Assembly: GCA_964576465.1 (NCBI GenBank) | Contig: CAZNXE010000216.1 | Span: 1-9,856 of the forward strand | Reading direction: 5' to 3' | Origin: CAZNXE01 sp964576465 | Lineage (GTDB): Bacteria; Planctomycetota; Planctomycetia; Pirellulales; JAEUIK01 | Length of the DNA stretch: 9,856 nucleotides | Shown here: positions 1 through 6,160 of the stretch, one piece after another | Layout: each line of letters begins with the position of its first letter | Numbering within the stretch: the first letter of the stretch is position 1 | Translations under genes and position numbers: made by a program | The notes under the pieces: model-generated | The model's database searches: none | What the model saw: the letters and a program-made list of their open reading frames with translations, nothing else | What the model was told of the DNA's origin: nothing

Positions 1-1
1 A

Positions 2-796
2 TACGATATTTTGCCCACCATCGCCCCGGGACTGGTTGGCTTGCTGTTAGCCTCGTTGCTGGCCGCCATGATGAGCACCTGCGATGCGCAGATGATTGTC
101 GGTTCCGGGTTATTTACCGAACACATCTACAAGAGGCTATTCAGCCGAAAGGTCTCCGAACGCCACTATGTTTGGGTGGGGCGATTCTCCGGCTTGGCCA
201 TCGTGCTGGCGGCGCTCGTTCTGCAAACAATGTTTACCGACGTCATTCATGCCCTACGGGTCATCCTTAAAACCCCGGCCATGATCGGCATCAGCCTGTG
301 GGTCGGATTGGTGTGGCGCGGTTGGACCCCGATGGCCGTGTGGATTTCAAGCATTGCGGCGACCGTTGTGTGGGCCATTTGCGACTTCGCGCCAGAACTG
401 ATCGAAGACGCCGGCTTCTTGGGCTTCATGCTGCGTGGATCGGGCGATACGGTTCGCGTGGCCGACGTGTGGACGATGGTCGCATTCATGAGCGCCGGGA
501 TTGTTTCAGGCTTTGTCGTGAGTTTCTTAACCCCACGCACATCGCAAGCAAAGCTCNNNNNNNNNNNNNNNNNNNNNNNNNTCCGCTTGATGCGTACCCC
601 GGTCCGCGAAGGTGAGGTGGTTCTCGAACCCTGCACCCTGCCAGAAGATGCCGCGGAGCCCATTCCGAAGCTGTTCAATCATCCCGACATCGAAATCCCC
701 CGGCCCACGATGCTCGACATGGGAGGCTTCGCCGCGGCGTGGGTTCTCGTGGGGCTCATCATCTGGTTCACCTACTGGCTCTCCCAACCGAGCTAG
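2..796 (+). CDS. Sodium:solute symporter (SSS family), 3' part
   Basis: This is the C-terminal part of an inner-membrane Na+/solute symporter. The reading frame is already open at the window edge, so the start lies upstream, and the TTG at position 11 is not a credible start. Visible hydrophobic segments are GLVGLLLASLLAAMM, the stretch around FSGLAIVLAALVLQTMF, a pair around PAMIGISLWVGLVW and AVWISSIAATVVWAIC, then VAFMSAGIVSGFVVSFL, and after a polar linker a final helix near GFAAAWVLVGLIIWFTYW. The motif SLLAAMMSTCDAQ and the sequence ILKTPAMIGISLWVGLVW resemble the late core helices of SSS proteins. The linker has the form RTPVREGEV...CTLPE...HPDIEIPRPT, which I associate with planctomycete members. 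A run of 25 N (557-581) interrupts the linker, but both flanks read in the same frame. The substrate cannot be read from sequence; sugars, carboxylates or amino acids are all possible. Confidence 0.88.
   Translation, partial: YDILPTIAPGLVGLLLASLLAAMMSTCDAQMIVGSGLFTEHIYKRLFSRKVSERHYVWVGRFSGLAIVLAALVLQTMFTDVIHALRVILKTPAMIGISLWVGLVWRGWTPMAVWISSIAATVVWAICDFAPELIEDAGFLGFMLRGSGDTVRVADVWTMVAFMSAGIVSGFVVSFLTPRTSQAKLXXXXXXXXXRLMRTPVREGEVVLEPCTLPEDAAEPIPKLFNHPDIEIPRPTMLDMGGFAAAWVLVGLIIWFTYWLSQPS
557..581. other. Assembly gap of 25 N inside the symporter gene
   Basis: Twenty-five undetermined bases lie between the penultimate hydrophobic segment and the linker before the last helix. With exactly 25 bases the frame is kept: the codon before the gap ends at 556, and the next complete codon starts at 584. 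The frame match agrees with the stated length but could occur by chance one time in three. Confidence 0.98.
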
Positions 797-809
797 CCCG
801 AATGATTCG

Positions 810-1454
810 TCAATTGCTTTGGACCTGAAGCGCGTCTTTCCAACTTTCTGAAAGTTGTGGAAGTGACGCCAGCAGCGATTTCTCCTCACGCGATACCTTT
901 TTGAAGCGAACACGATTTGCTTCGCTGATTGTCCATTTGGGGTGCGGTCTGTCTTGCAATGAAATGGCTGACGATGGTTGGATAGACCCTTCTTGCAACA
1001 CGCGGAAATACCAGCCGGTTTTGCCATGTCTCAGGACGAGCTTTGGCAACATCGGTTCGTTCCATCGCCGGGCCAGCTTCCAGCAGGGCTGGCGAGGCTG
1101 AGAGACTTCAAGCAGCGTTTCATCAATCTGCCAAATGTCTCCGATGCAAACGTCTTCTTCGGAGATCTTCCCAAGCGTGAGGTTCTCTCCGAAGGAGCCG
1201 GCAATCCAATCGTGATTCGGGAGCGTCTCTTGCCAAAATGGAAAGTGGTCGCCGGAATATACGCAGACGGCCTTGTCGGGGCCGCCGTGGACGGTGAGGT
1301 CGGCTTGTTCGTCACCTTCCAGGTTAGTGCGTGAGACAAAAACCCGGCCGGTGACTGGTTGCTTGAAGATGGACGATGTCCATGCTTCTTCTCCAGGTTT
1401 GCTGCCGGGGATGGTTTTCGGACGACCGATTTGAATCGAGACGATGTGTGACAT
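810..1454 (-). CDS. yiiM: MOSC domain protein, YiiM-like
   Basis: A 214-residue cytoplasmic MOSC-fold protein resembling E. coli YiiM in length and domain order. MOSC proteins bind the molybdenum cofactor. E. coli YcbX and YiiM are linked to reduction of N-hydroxylated compounds such as base analogues. Visible landmarks are LEGDEQADLTVHGGPDKAV (residues 45-63), FGENL (88-92), GDIW (105-108) and QPRQPCWKLARRW (119-131), which holds the conserved Cys124 expected to ligate molybdenum. The C-terminal 3-alpha domain is seen from WTISEANRV (about 174-182) to LSESWKD (201-207). I chose the ATG at 1454 because MSHIVSIQIG starts the family homology; the upstream extension in frame (to 1544) is rich in Cys and has no family similarity. 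The ribosome site is weak (GAGAAG, 4 nt from ATG). It is transcribed towards the symporter, with 13 bp between stop codons. Confidence 0.9.
   Translation of the reverse strand: MSHIVSIQIGRPKTIPGSKPGEEAWTSSIFKQPVTGRVFVSRTNLEGDEQADLTVHGGPDKAVCVYSGDHFPFWQETLPNHDWIAGSFGENLTLGKISEEDVCIGDIWQIDETLLEVSQPRQPCWKLARRWNEPMLPKLVLRHGKTGWYFRVLQEGSIQPSSAISLQDRPHPKWTISEANRVRFKKVSREEKSLLASLPQLSESWKDALQVQSN
832..869. terminator. Long hairpin at the convergent symporter/MOSC junction
   Basis: An interrupted inverted repeat has outer arms GCGTC (832-836) and GACGC (865-869), a middle TTC/GAA, and a perfect 7-bp inner stem CAACTTT (841-847) with AAAGTTG (851-857) around a 3-nt loop. About 15 base pairs form, with small bulges. 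It lies 35 bp beyond the symporter stop codon and inside the last codons of the oppositely oriented MOSC gene. It could stop symporter transcripts. There is no clear T-run after it, so the terminator role is inferred. Confidence 0.4.
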
Positions 1455-1541
1455 TTCGCTTCTCGCGAAAAAGAGACAACAGATATTTGGCCACAGATAG
1501 CTGGCCAACGCCGTTCCGACAAGTTGCGTGCCGGAACGGCG
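1455..1541 (-). promoter_or_regulatory. Three successive dyads upstream of the MOSC gene
   Basis: Immediately upstream of the MOSC start codon are three inverted repeats. The first is TTCGC/GCGAA (1455-1469, 5-bp arms, 5-nt loop); its loop holds the likely ribosome-binding bases. The second is TTGGCCA/TGGCCAA (1487-1508, 7-bp arms, 8-nt loop). The third is CGCCGTTCCG/CGGAACGGCG (1509-1541, 10-bp arms, 13-nt loop), which directly abuts the second. They could be leader hairpins or protein-binding sites. I could not find a convincing minus-strand promoter upstream, so whether the stretch is transcribed is unknown. Confidence 0.4.
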
Positions 1542-1583
1542 CATGCCAAGGTTACCCTGACATCATCGCATCAAGCCTTGAGT

Positions 1584-1597
1584 GCCGACAAGTCGGC
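1584..1597. promoter_or_regulatory. Short dyad GCCGAC-aa-GTCGGC
   Basis: A perfect 6-bp inverted repeat with a 2-nt centre lies in the divergent spacer between the MOSC and sialidase-like genes, about 25 bp before the predicted plus-strand -35 box. Its size suits a dimeric regulator site, but no known operator consensus is recognised and chance occurrence is possible. Confidence 0.25.
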
Positions 1598-1621
1598 TCC
1601 CCTGAGCGAATCGCCGTGAAG

Positions 1622-1650
1622 CTGACTTTCGCTAGCGATCAGGTTATAGT
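1622..1650 (+). promoter_or_regulatory. Predicted sigma-70-type promoter of the sialidase-like gene
   Basis: CTGACT (1622-1627) matches the TTGACA box at four of six positions. It is followed by a 17-bp spacer and TATAGT (1645-1650), which matches TATAAT at five of six. The predicted transcript starts near 1657 and leaves a leader of about 75 nt before the ATG at 1732. The spacer contains the perfect 10-bp palindrome TCGCTAGCGA (1629-1638), placed where a repressor would block polymerase. Planctomycete promoter consensus is poorly known, so this is a motif-based guess. Confidence 0.38.
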
Positions 1651-1731
1651 CGTAACATTCATCGACACGTGAGCAAACACATTCACCGTCACCACATTTG
1701 CCCGATCACATCCCTTGGCAGGAAAAAACCC

Positions 1732-2823
1732 ATGCGACGACACGGACCACACGATTGGCTGAAACTCTGCATGACAACTCTGGTTGGCGTGCTCACCGTG
1801 ACATCAAGCTCGTTTGCAGACGACACACTCGATGAGCAGTCGGGGATGGTCCTCCGCGAGTTCATCTATAAGCAAGGTCCACCACCGCGTTGTCACGCTT
1901 CGACACTTGCGGAGTCTGGCGATGTGCTGGTGGCCGCATGGTTTGGCGGTACCGACGAGGGACATAAGGATGTCGGCATTTGGGTTGCTCGTAAGAATGG
2001 CAAGCAATGGTCCAAGTCGGTCGAAGTTGCCAACGGAGTACAGCATGCCGAGAAGCGTTACCCGTGCTGGAATCCGGTGTTGTTTCAACCGCAAGACGGG
2101 CCGCTGCTGTTGTTCTACAAGGTGGGCCCGAACCCGCGTGAGTGGTGGGGCATGTTGATGACGTCGTCCGATCATGGGGCGACGTGGAGCGTTCCGTGTC
2201 GGCTTCCGGAGGACATCGCCGGGCCGATCAAGAACAAGCCGGTCGAACTTGCCGGCGGCGTGCTACTTTGCCCATCGAGTACTGAAGACCAAGGCTGGCG
2301 GCTACATTTTGAATTGACCGCCGACAATGGCCGCACGTGGCGCCGTGTTGGGCCCATCAACGACGGCAAGACATTCGGTGCGATCCAATCTACTGTCTTG
2401 GTTCATAGCGACGGTCGCTTGCAAGCCTTGTGTCGCACGCGACAACGCACAATCGGGCAAACTTTTTCCAGCGATGGCGGGTTGCATTGGGAATCGATGA
2501 CGACCACATCACTGCCGAACAACAATTCCGGCCTCGACGCCGTGACGTTGGCCGACGGACGTCATCTGCTGATCTATAATCACACAGTCCGCGGTCGCAG
2601 CCCGTTGAATCTGGCGATCTCCAGCGACGGCATTCATTGGAAGGCCGCGCTGGTGTTGGAAAACCAACCCGGCGAATACTCCTACCCGGCCATCGTGCAA
2701 ACCTCCGATGGTCTCGTGCATGCAACGTACACCTGGAAACGTGACTTGGTTCGCCACGCGGTGATCGATCCCAAGAAGCTGAAACCGCGAGAGATGCCCG
2801 AGGGCAAATGGCCGGTTGACTGA
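1732..2823 (+). CDS. Secreted sialidase-like BNR/Asp-box propeller protein
   Basis: A 363-residue exported protein of the sialidase/BNR superfamily (six-bladed propeller type). A signal peptide is visible: basic start MRRHGPHDW, a hydrophobic core, and likely cleavage after SSSFA (about residue 29). Asp-boxes occur at SSDHGATW (145-152), TADNGRTW (196-203), SSDGGLHW (246-253) and SSDGIHW (297-303), with a degenerate one near residue 93; the spacing of about 50 residues fits propeller blades. The N-terminus reads PPRCHAST (51-58) and AAWFGGTDEG, followed by YPCWNPVLF (110-118), PIKNKPVEL, NNNSGLDAV and EYSYPAI. These are hallmarks of the bacterial and plant 'sialidase_2' branch, not of classic neuraminidases with an FRIP motif. 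It probably cleaves or binds a sugar, but sialic acid need not be the substrate. I chose ATG 1732 over GTG 1669 because AGGA lies about 10 nt before it and the signal peptide begins there. Confidence 0.85.
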   Translation: MRRHGPHDWLKLCMTTLVGVLTVTSSSFADDTLDEQSGMVLREFIYKQGPPPRCHASTLAESGDVLVAAWFGGTDEGHKDVGIWVARKNGKQWSKSVEVANGVQHAEKRYPCWNPVLFQPQDGPLLLFYKVGPNPREWWGMLMTSSDHGATWSVPCRLPEDIAGPIKNKPVELAGGVLLCPSSTEDQGWRLHFELTADNGRTWRRVGPINDGKTFGAIQSTVLVHSDGRLQALCRTRQRTIGQTFSSDGGLHWESMTTTSLPNNNSGLDAVTLADGRHLLIYNHTVRGRSPLNLAISSDGIHWKAALVLENQPGEYSYPAIVQTSDGLVHATYTWKRDLVRHAVIDPKKLKPREMPEGKWPVD

Positions 2824-2897
2824 ATACGAAAACAGCCGACGATTGTGCATGCGTGAATGTCAGATTCGTCGTGTTTATGCGAAAGGATGTGTCGAGC

Positions 2898-3227
2898 ATG
2901 ATCAGTCTGGTCGACCAAGGGCCGAATTTCGTGCCGGGGCAACTCGTGCAGCATGTGCGATACGGATATCGGGCGGTCGTGGTTGCCGTCGACCCCTATT
3001 GCCGGGCAGATGAGGGATGGTATCAATCGAACCAAACTCAACCAAAGCGGAATCAGCCCTGGTATCACCTGCTGGTCCACGATACCGATGCGACCACCTA
3101 CTCGGCCCAAAGCTCGTTGGCACCCGACCCGTATGACGACCCGATCGCACACCCGTTGCTAGCGATGTTCTTCGGCGACTTTACCGCCGGGTGCTACGAA
3201 CGAAACGATCGAACGTGGGGCATGTAG
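2898..3227 (+). CDS. hspQ: HspQ/YccV-like hemimethylated-DNA-binding domain protein
   Basis: A 109-residue cytoplasmic protein consisting of a single YccV-like domain; E. coli HspQ is 105 residues. Family landmarks are FVPGQLVQH (11-19), YGYRAVVVAVDP (22-33), WYQSN (41-45), QPWYHLLV (53-60), TYSAQSSL (67-74) and HPLLAMFF (85-92). In enterobacteria HspQ binds hemimethylated DNA near oriC and DnaA-related targets and acts as a Lon specificity factor; whether this holds here is unknown. The start at 2898 is preferred: AAGGA lies about 10 nt upstream and the homology begins just after. The in-frame GTG at 2853 and ATG at 2877 lack a ribosome site and would add an unrelated tail. The gene follows the sialidase-like gene by 74 bp on the same strand. 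A functional link is not evident. Confidence 0.87.
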   Translation: MISLVDQGPNFVPGQLVQHVRYGYRAVVVAVDPYCRADEGWYQSNQTQPKRNQPWYHLLVHDTDATTYSAQSSLAPDPYDDPIAHPLLAMFFGDFTAGCYERNDRTWGM

Positions 3228-3352
3228 ATGAGTGGTTTCAGAAGACACCGGAGCATTTCATTGCGTCGTGATTCCGTCCCAAGTAGTCTATTTTCTAGAG
3301 CGTGAATCCAATTCTGTCGGCACGTCGAACTGTCTGTGAAGAGGAACCCAAC

Positions 3353-4555
3353 GTGAATGCGATGAAGTTATCTTCGGTAAAAGCCCGCGCCTTCGTGGCG
3401 ATCGTGATCATTGCTACTCTCTCACCGCTGGCGGCCAATCGCTTATCGCGGGCTGAGGACTTGAAGTTCGACAAGCAACTGTTGTTATTGAGCCCGAACG
3501 AGGGCTGCTGTCTGGCTGATGTGAATAACGATGGTCGACAGGACATTGTGGCCGGCACGCATTGGTTTGCCGCGCCCGACTTCAGTCCCCGACCACTACG
3601 GAATATCAACGAATTCCAGAACGACTTCTTAGCCAACAACGGCGATCATGCATTCGATGTGAACGACGATGGTTGGATCGATGTCATCTCCGGCGAATGG
3701 CTGGGCGATGAAATCTATTGGTTCGAGAACCCCAAGACCGAGGGCCTTCGCAAGGGCCTGCGATGGAAGCCGCACTTATTGAAGAAGACGCGAGGCGAGA
3801 ATGAGGCACTTTTTCTCCGCGATCTCGACGGCGACGATGTGCCGGAGATCATCGTCGACAGTTGGGTCGACGACGCCCCACTGGTGTGCTGGAAGTTGGT
3901 CCGCGATGAGGGTGCCGAACCGACTCTAGATCGGGTCGAACTTGGACGTCGGGGATGCGGACATGGAATGGCCTTTGGCGACGTGAATGGTGATGGGCGC
4001 GAAGATATTCTGGTGAAAGTCGGCTGGTACGAACGACCCGCCGGCGATCCGCTGAGTGCCGAGTGGACGCTGCATCGCGATTGGGATCTCGAACATGGTT
4101 CGACACCATTCTTGGTGGTCGATCTCAATGAAGATGGTCGTAACGATCTGATTTGGGGCACCGGACACAACTACGGTTTGTATTGGTTCGAGCAGCTTCC
4201 GCAAGATGGCGGTGTCACGCGGTGGCAGCGACATTTGATCGATCGCGACTACTCACAAACGCACACACTGGTGTGGATCGACCTCGACGGAGACGGGAAT
4301 GAAGACTTGATCACCGGCAAACGCGTCCGTGGACATGGGGGAAATGACCCAGGAGGACGCGAAGCGGAGTGTCTGTATTACTACCGTTGGGATCCGAAGG
4401 CCCTCAAGTTCAGCCGGCACACGATCAGCCCGCCCGGTGGCGGAGTGGGCACGGGCATGCAGATCAACATCGCCGACTTGAACGGCGACGATCGTCCCGA
4501 CATCGCGGTCGGCGGCAAGTCCGGCACATGGCTGCTGTTTAACCAAGGACATTAG
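3353..4555 (+). CDS. Secreted FG-GAP/VCBS repeat beta-propeller protein
   Basis: A 400-residue exported protein made almost entirely of FG-GAP/VCBS repeats. Seven calcium-loop motifs are visible: DVNNDGRQD (56-64), DVNDDGWID (102-110), DLDGDDVPE (157-165), DVNGDGRED (210-218), DLNEDGRND (257-265), DLDGDGNED (310-318) and DLNGDDRPD (375-383). Regular spacing of about 45-65 residues predicts a seven-bladed calcium-binding propeller. The third and seventh have D in place of the loop glycine. A signal peptide is likely: Lys/Arg-rich start, core AFVAIVIIATLSPLAA, cleavage near LSRA (about residue 34). The GTG at 3353 is the preferred start because GAGG (3341-3344) lies 8 nt upstream; ATG 3362 would be 17 nt away, and GTG 3302 has no site. 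Such proteins are abundant in planctomycetes, and their ligands or enzymatic role are mostly unknown. The gene converges on the DUF1080 gene with 21 bp between them. Confidence 0.88.
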   Translation: MNAMKLSSVKARAFVAIVIIATLSPLAANRLSRAEDLKFDKQLLLLSPNEGCCLADVNNDGRQDIVAGTHWFAAPDFSPRPLRNINEFQNDFLANNGDHAFDVNDDGWIDVISGEWLGDEIYWFENPKTEGLRKGLRWKPHLLKKTRGENEALFLRDLDGDDVPEIIVDSWVDDAPLVCWKLVRDEGAEPTLDRVELGRRGCGHGMAFGDVNGDGREDILVKVGWYERPAGDPLSAEWTLHRDWDLEHGSTPFLVVDLNEDGRNDLIWGTGHNYGLYWFEQLPQDGGVTRWQRHLIDRDYSQTHTLVWIDLDGDGNEDLITGKRVRGHGGNDPGGREAECLYYYRWDPKALKFSRHTISPPGGGVGTGMQINIADLNGDDRPDIAVGGKSGTWLLFNQGH

Positions 4556-4576
4556 GCGAAGGACCGTGTTGGACCG

Positions 4577-5233
4577 TCAATCGATCAACTTGATCTTGAT
4601 GTCGCGAAAGTGAATGGTCGCGCCCTCGGATTGCAGGGCGATCTTGCCGGTCACTTCTTCGCAATCGGTGGCCCTGTTTTGCACCAAGCCGTTCACCTTC
4701 ACCGTGATGGTGCCGTGGTCGACGATGATCTCGTATTGGTTCCACTCGCCGAGCGGCTTTTCGTTAGTCTCGTGAAGCTTCACGGTCCGTCGTCCCTTGG
4801 TGCGGTCGGCATCGACAGTCATCTTCACACCATCGATGTTCCAGAAGTCACCCGCATTGAGACTATGGAGCTGAGCTTCGATACTCTTGGGCCACACTTT
4901 GTCGGGCCCGACGGCGCGCAGCAAGACACCGCTGTTCCCTGGCCCTTTTTCGGGATCGAACCGCCACTGAAGCTTGAGGACGTAATTCTGGTAATCTTTT
5001 TTCGTGCGGATGTAACCGATCGGGTTCCCTTTGCAAACCAGCACGCCATCATTCACGCTCCACACGTCTTCCATCTTGGCGTCGGAATCGCGCAAGTGAT
5101 ACGTCCATCCGCTAAGGTCCTTTCCGTTGAACAGCGGCGTCCATTCGGGTGCATTGTCACCGCGCGCGGCGGTAGCCGACAGGATCACTCCAAACAGCAG
5201 TGCGATGATCGACGTGTGTGTTAGACGATTCAT
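4577..5233 (-). CDS. Secreted DUF1080 protein (3-keto-disaccharide hydrolase family)
   Basis: A 218-residue exported single-domain DUF1080 protein with a concanavalin-like jelly-roll fold. Characterised relatives hydrolyse 3-keto-glycosides, but many planctomycete paralogues are untested. Visible family signatures are WTPLFNGKDLSGW (31-43), DGVLVCKGNPIGYIRTKKDY (62-81), GNSGVLLRA (99-107), SIEAQLHSLNAGDFW (117-131), EWNQYEIIVDHGTITVKVNG (163-182) and GKIALQSEGATIHFRDIKIK (196-215). The signal peptide is MNRLTHTSIIALLFGVILSATAARG with cleavage near residue 25. The ATG at 5233 is well supported by AGGGAG 8 nt upstream; the in-frame extension up to 5392 has no signal peptide and overlaps the divergent gene. 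It probably acts in the periplasm on oxidised oligosaccharides, possibly from the same glycans served by the neighbouring secreted enzymes. Confidence 0.9.
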   Translation of the reverse strand: MNRLTHTSIIALLFGVILSATAARGDNAPEWTPLFNGKDLSGWTYHLRDSDAKMEDVWSVNDGVLVCKGNPIGYIRTKKDYQNYVLKLQWRFDPEKGPGNSGVLLRAVGPDKVWPKSIEAQLHSLNAGDFWNIDGVKMTVDADRTKGRRTVKLHETNEKPLGEWNQYEIIVDHGTITVKVNGLVQNRATDCEEVTGKIALQSEGATIHFRDIKIKLID

Positions 5234-5276
5234 GGTGTTATCTCCCTGGTGGCGATGTTTGGTGTTTGAACGTGGT

Positions 5277-5292
5277 GCCGCGCTAGCACGGC
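5277..5292. promoter_or_regulatory. Imperfect 16-bp palindrome in the DUF1080/DUF2071 divergent spacer
   Basis: The 16 bases GCCGCGCTAGCACGGC pair at seven of eight positions around a GCTAGC centre, 44 bp upstream of the DUF1080 start codon. The spacer (5234-5406) also holds an 8-bp inverted repeat, CAAGTTGC (5326-5333) with GCAACTTG (5389-5396), whose right arm borders the DUF2071 ribosome site. Operator roles are possible but unproven. No convincing -35/-10 pair was found in either direction. Confidence 0.25.
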
Positions 5293-5406
5293 TCTCGCGA
5301 TGATAGGCCCCCGCAGGGCGACCGGCAAGTTGCGCGATGACCCGGTTAATAACATGCGGCGATTGCAGTTGTGAATACAGAGGAACAAGCAACTTGGGAG
5401 TCTGAT

Positions 5407-6156
5407 ATGTTGGTCTCCACGCAACCGGGTACCAAGATCGCGGCGCGGCCGTTTCTTACGGCGCGATGGTCGCATCTGTTGATGGCCAACTTTGTCGTCG
5501 ACCCCGATCTTCTGCGAGCGTACGTGCCTCGCGGTATAGAGTTGGACGATCATCACGGACAATGTTTCGTCAGCATCGTCGGCTTTCTGTTTGAGCAGGC
5601 AAGCCTCTTCGGGTGGCGGATCCCGGGTTATCAGAAGTTTGAAGAAGTGAATCTACGATTCTACGTCCGTCGCCCTTTGCCGGACGGCGATCGCCGGGGC
5701 GTTGTGTTCGTCAAAGAGATCGTCCCCCATCGCGCCACCGCCGCAGTCGCCCGATGGTTCTACAACCAGAACTTCGTCACACTGCCGATGCGTTATCACG
5801 TTGACGACCTGCAACCATTCTCCCGGCGCGTGGAATACCGCTGGCTACAAAACGGCACATGGAACTCCATCTCCGCCAATCTTGAGGGCAAGCCTGCGGC
5901 AGCCGAAGCTGGTTCGGATACGGAGTTCATCGCCGAACACTATTGGGCTTACACGGCCATGCGAGACGGAGGATGCATGGAGTACGCCGTGGAACATCCC
6001 CCCTGGCGAGTCTGTACACCGACGGAATCAACCATCGATGTTGATGCTGCGTCGACCTATGGTCCTGCATGGACAGAAGTGCTTGGCAGTTCACCGCACT
6101 CAGTATTCGTGGCCGAAGGATCGCCTGTGAATGTATGCAAGGGCGTCCGCATCTAG
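5407..6156 (+). CDS. DUF2071 (YqjF-like) protein
   Basis: A 249-residue cytoplasmic protein of the DUF2071/COG3361 family, to which B. subtilis YqjF belongs. No biochemical function is established. Typical sequence is present: RPFLTARWSHLLMANFVVDPDLL (about 14-36), a region of the form PRGIELDD...GQCFVSIVGF (41-60), GYQKFEEVNLRFYVRR (74-89) and, near the end, SVFVAEGSPVNV (232-243). There is no signal peptide and no membrane helix. I chose ATG 5407 because GGGAG (5396-5400) lies 6 nt before it; the GTG at 5371 has no ribosome site and its extra residues are not family-like. The stop codon is separated by only 4 bp from the stop of the convergent MBL gene, leaving no room for a separate terminator. 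Confidence 0.85.
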   Translation: MLVSTQPGTKIAARPFLTARWSHLLMANFVVDPDLLRAYVPRGIELDDHHGQCFVSIVGFLFEQASLFGWRIPGYQKFEEVNLRFYVRRPLPDGDRRGVVFVKEIVPHRATAAVARWFYNQNFVTLPMRYHVDDLQPFSRRVEYRWLQNGTWNSISANLEGKPAAAEAGSDTEFIAEHYWAYTAMRDGGCMEYAVEHPPWRVCTPTESTIDVDAASTYGPAWTEVLGSSPHSVFVAEGSPVNVCKGVRI

Positions 6157-6160
6157 CGGT

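Noticed and set aside
11..796. TTG at 11 as the start of the symporter gene
   Set aside because: The frame is open to the window edge, and the protein would begin in the middle of the SSS core; the gene is simply cut by the window.
527..1027. Minus-strand 166-codon open frame through the N gap
   Set aside because: It crosses the symporter, the gap and the MOSC gene in another frame and is explained as a shadow of those.
2682..3152. Minus-strand 156-codon open frame across the sialidase-like and HspQ genes
   Set aside because: It spans the spacer and parts of two well-supported genes, and its translation shows no domain.
1732..3227. Sialidase-like and HspQ genes as one operon
   Set aside because: They are 74 bp apart with unrelated predicted roles and locations. 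Same strand alone does not support co-function, although read-through is possible.
4610..5224. Plus-strand 204-codon open frame opposite the DUF1080 gene
   Set aside because: It is the antisense of a clearly homologous gene with a signal peptide; long antisense frames are common at this GC content.
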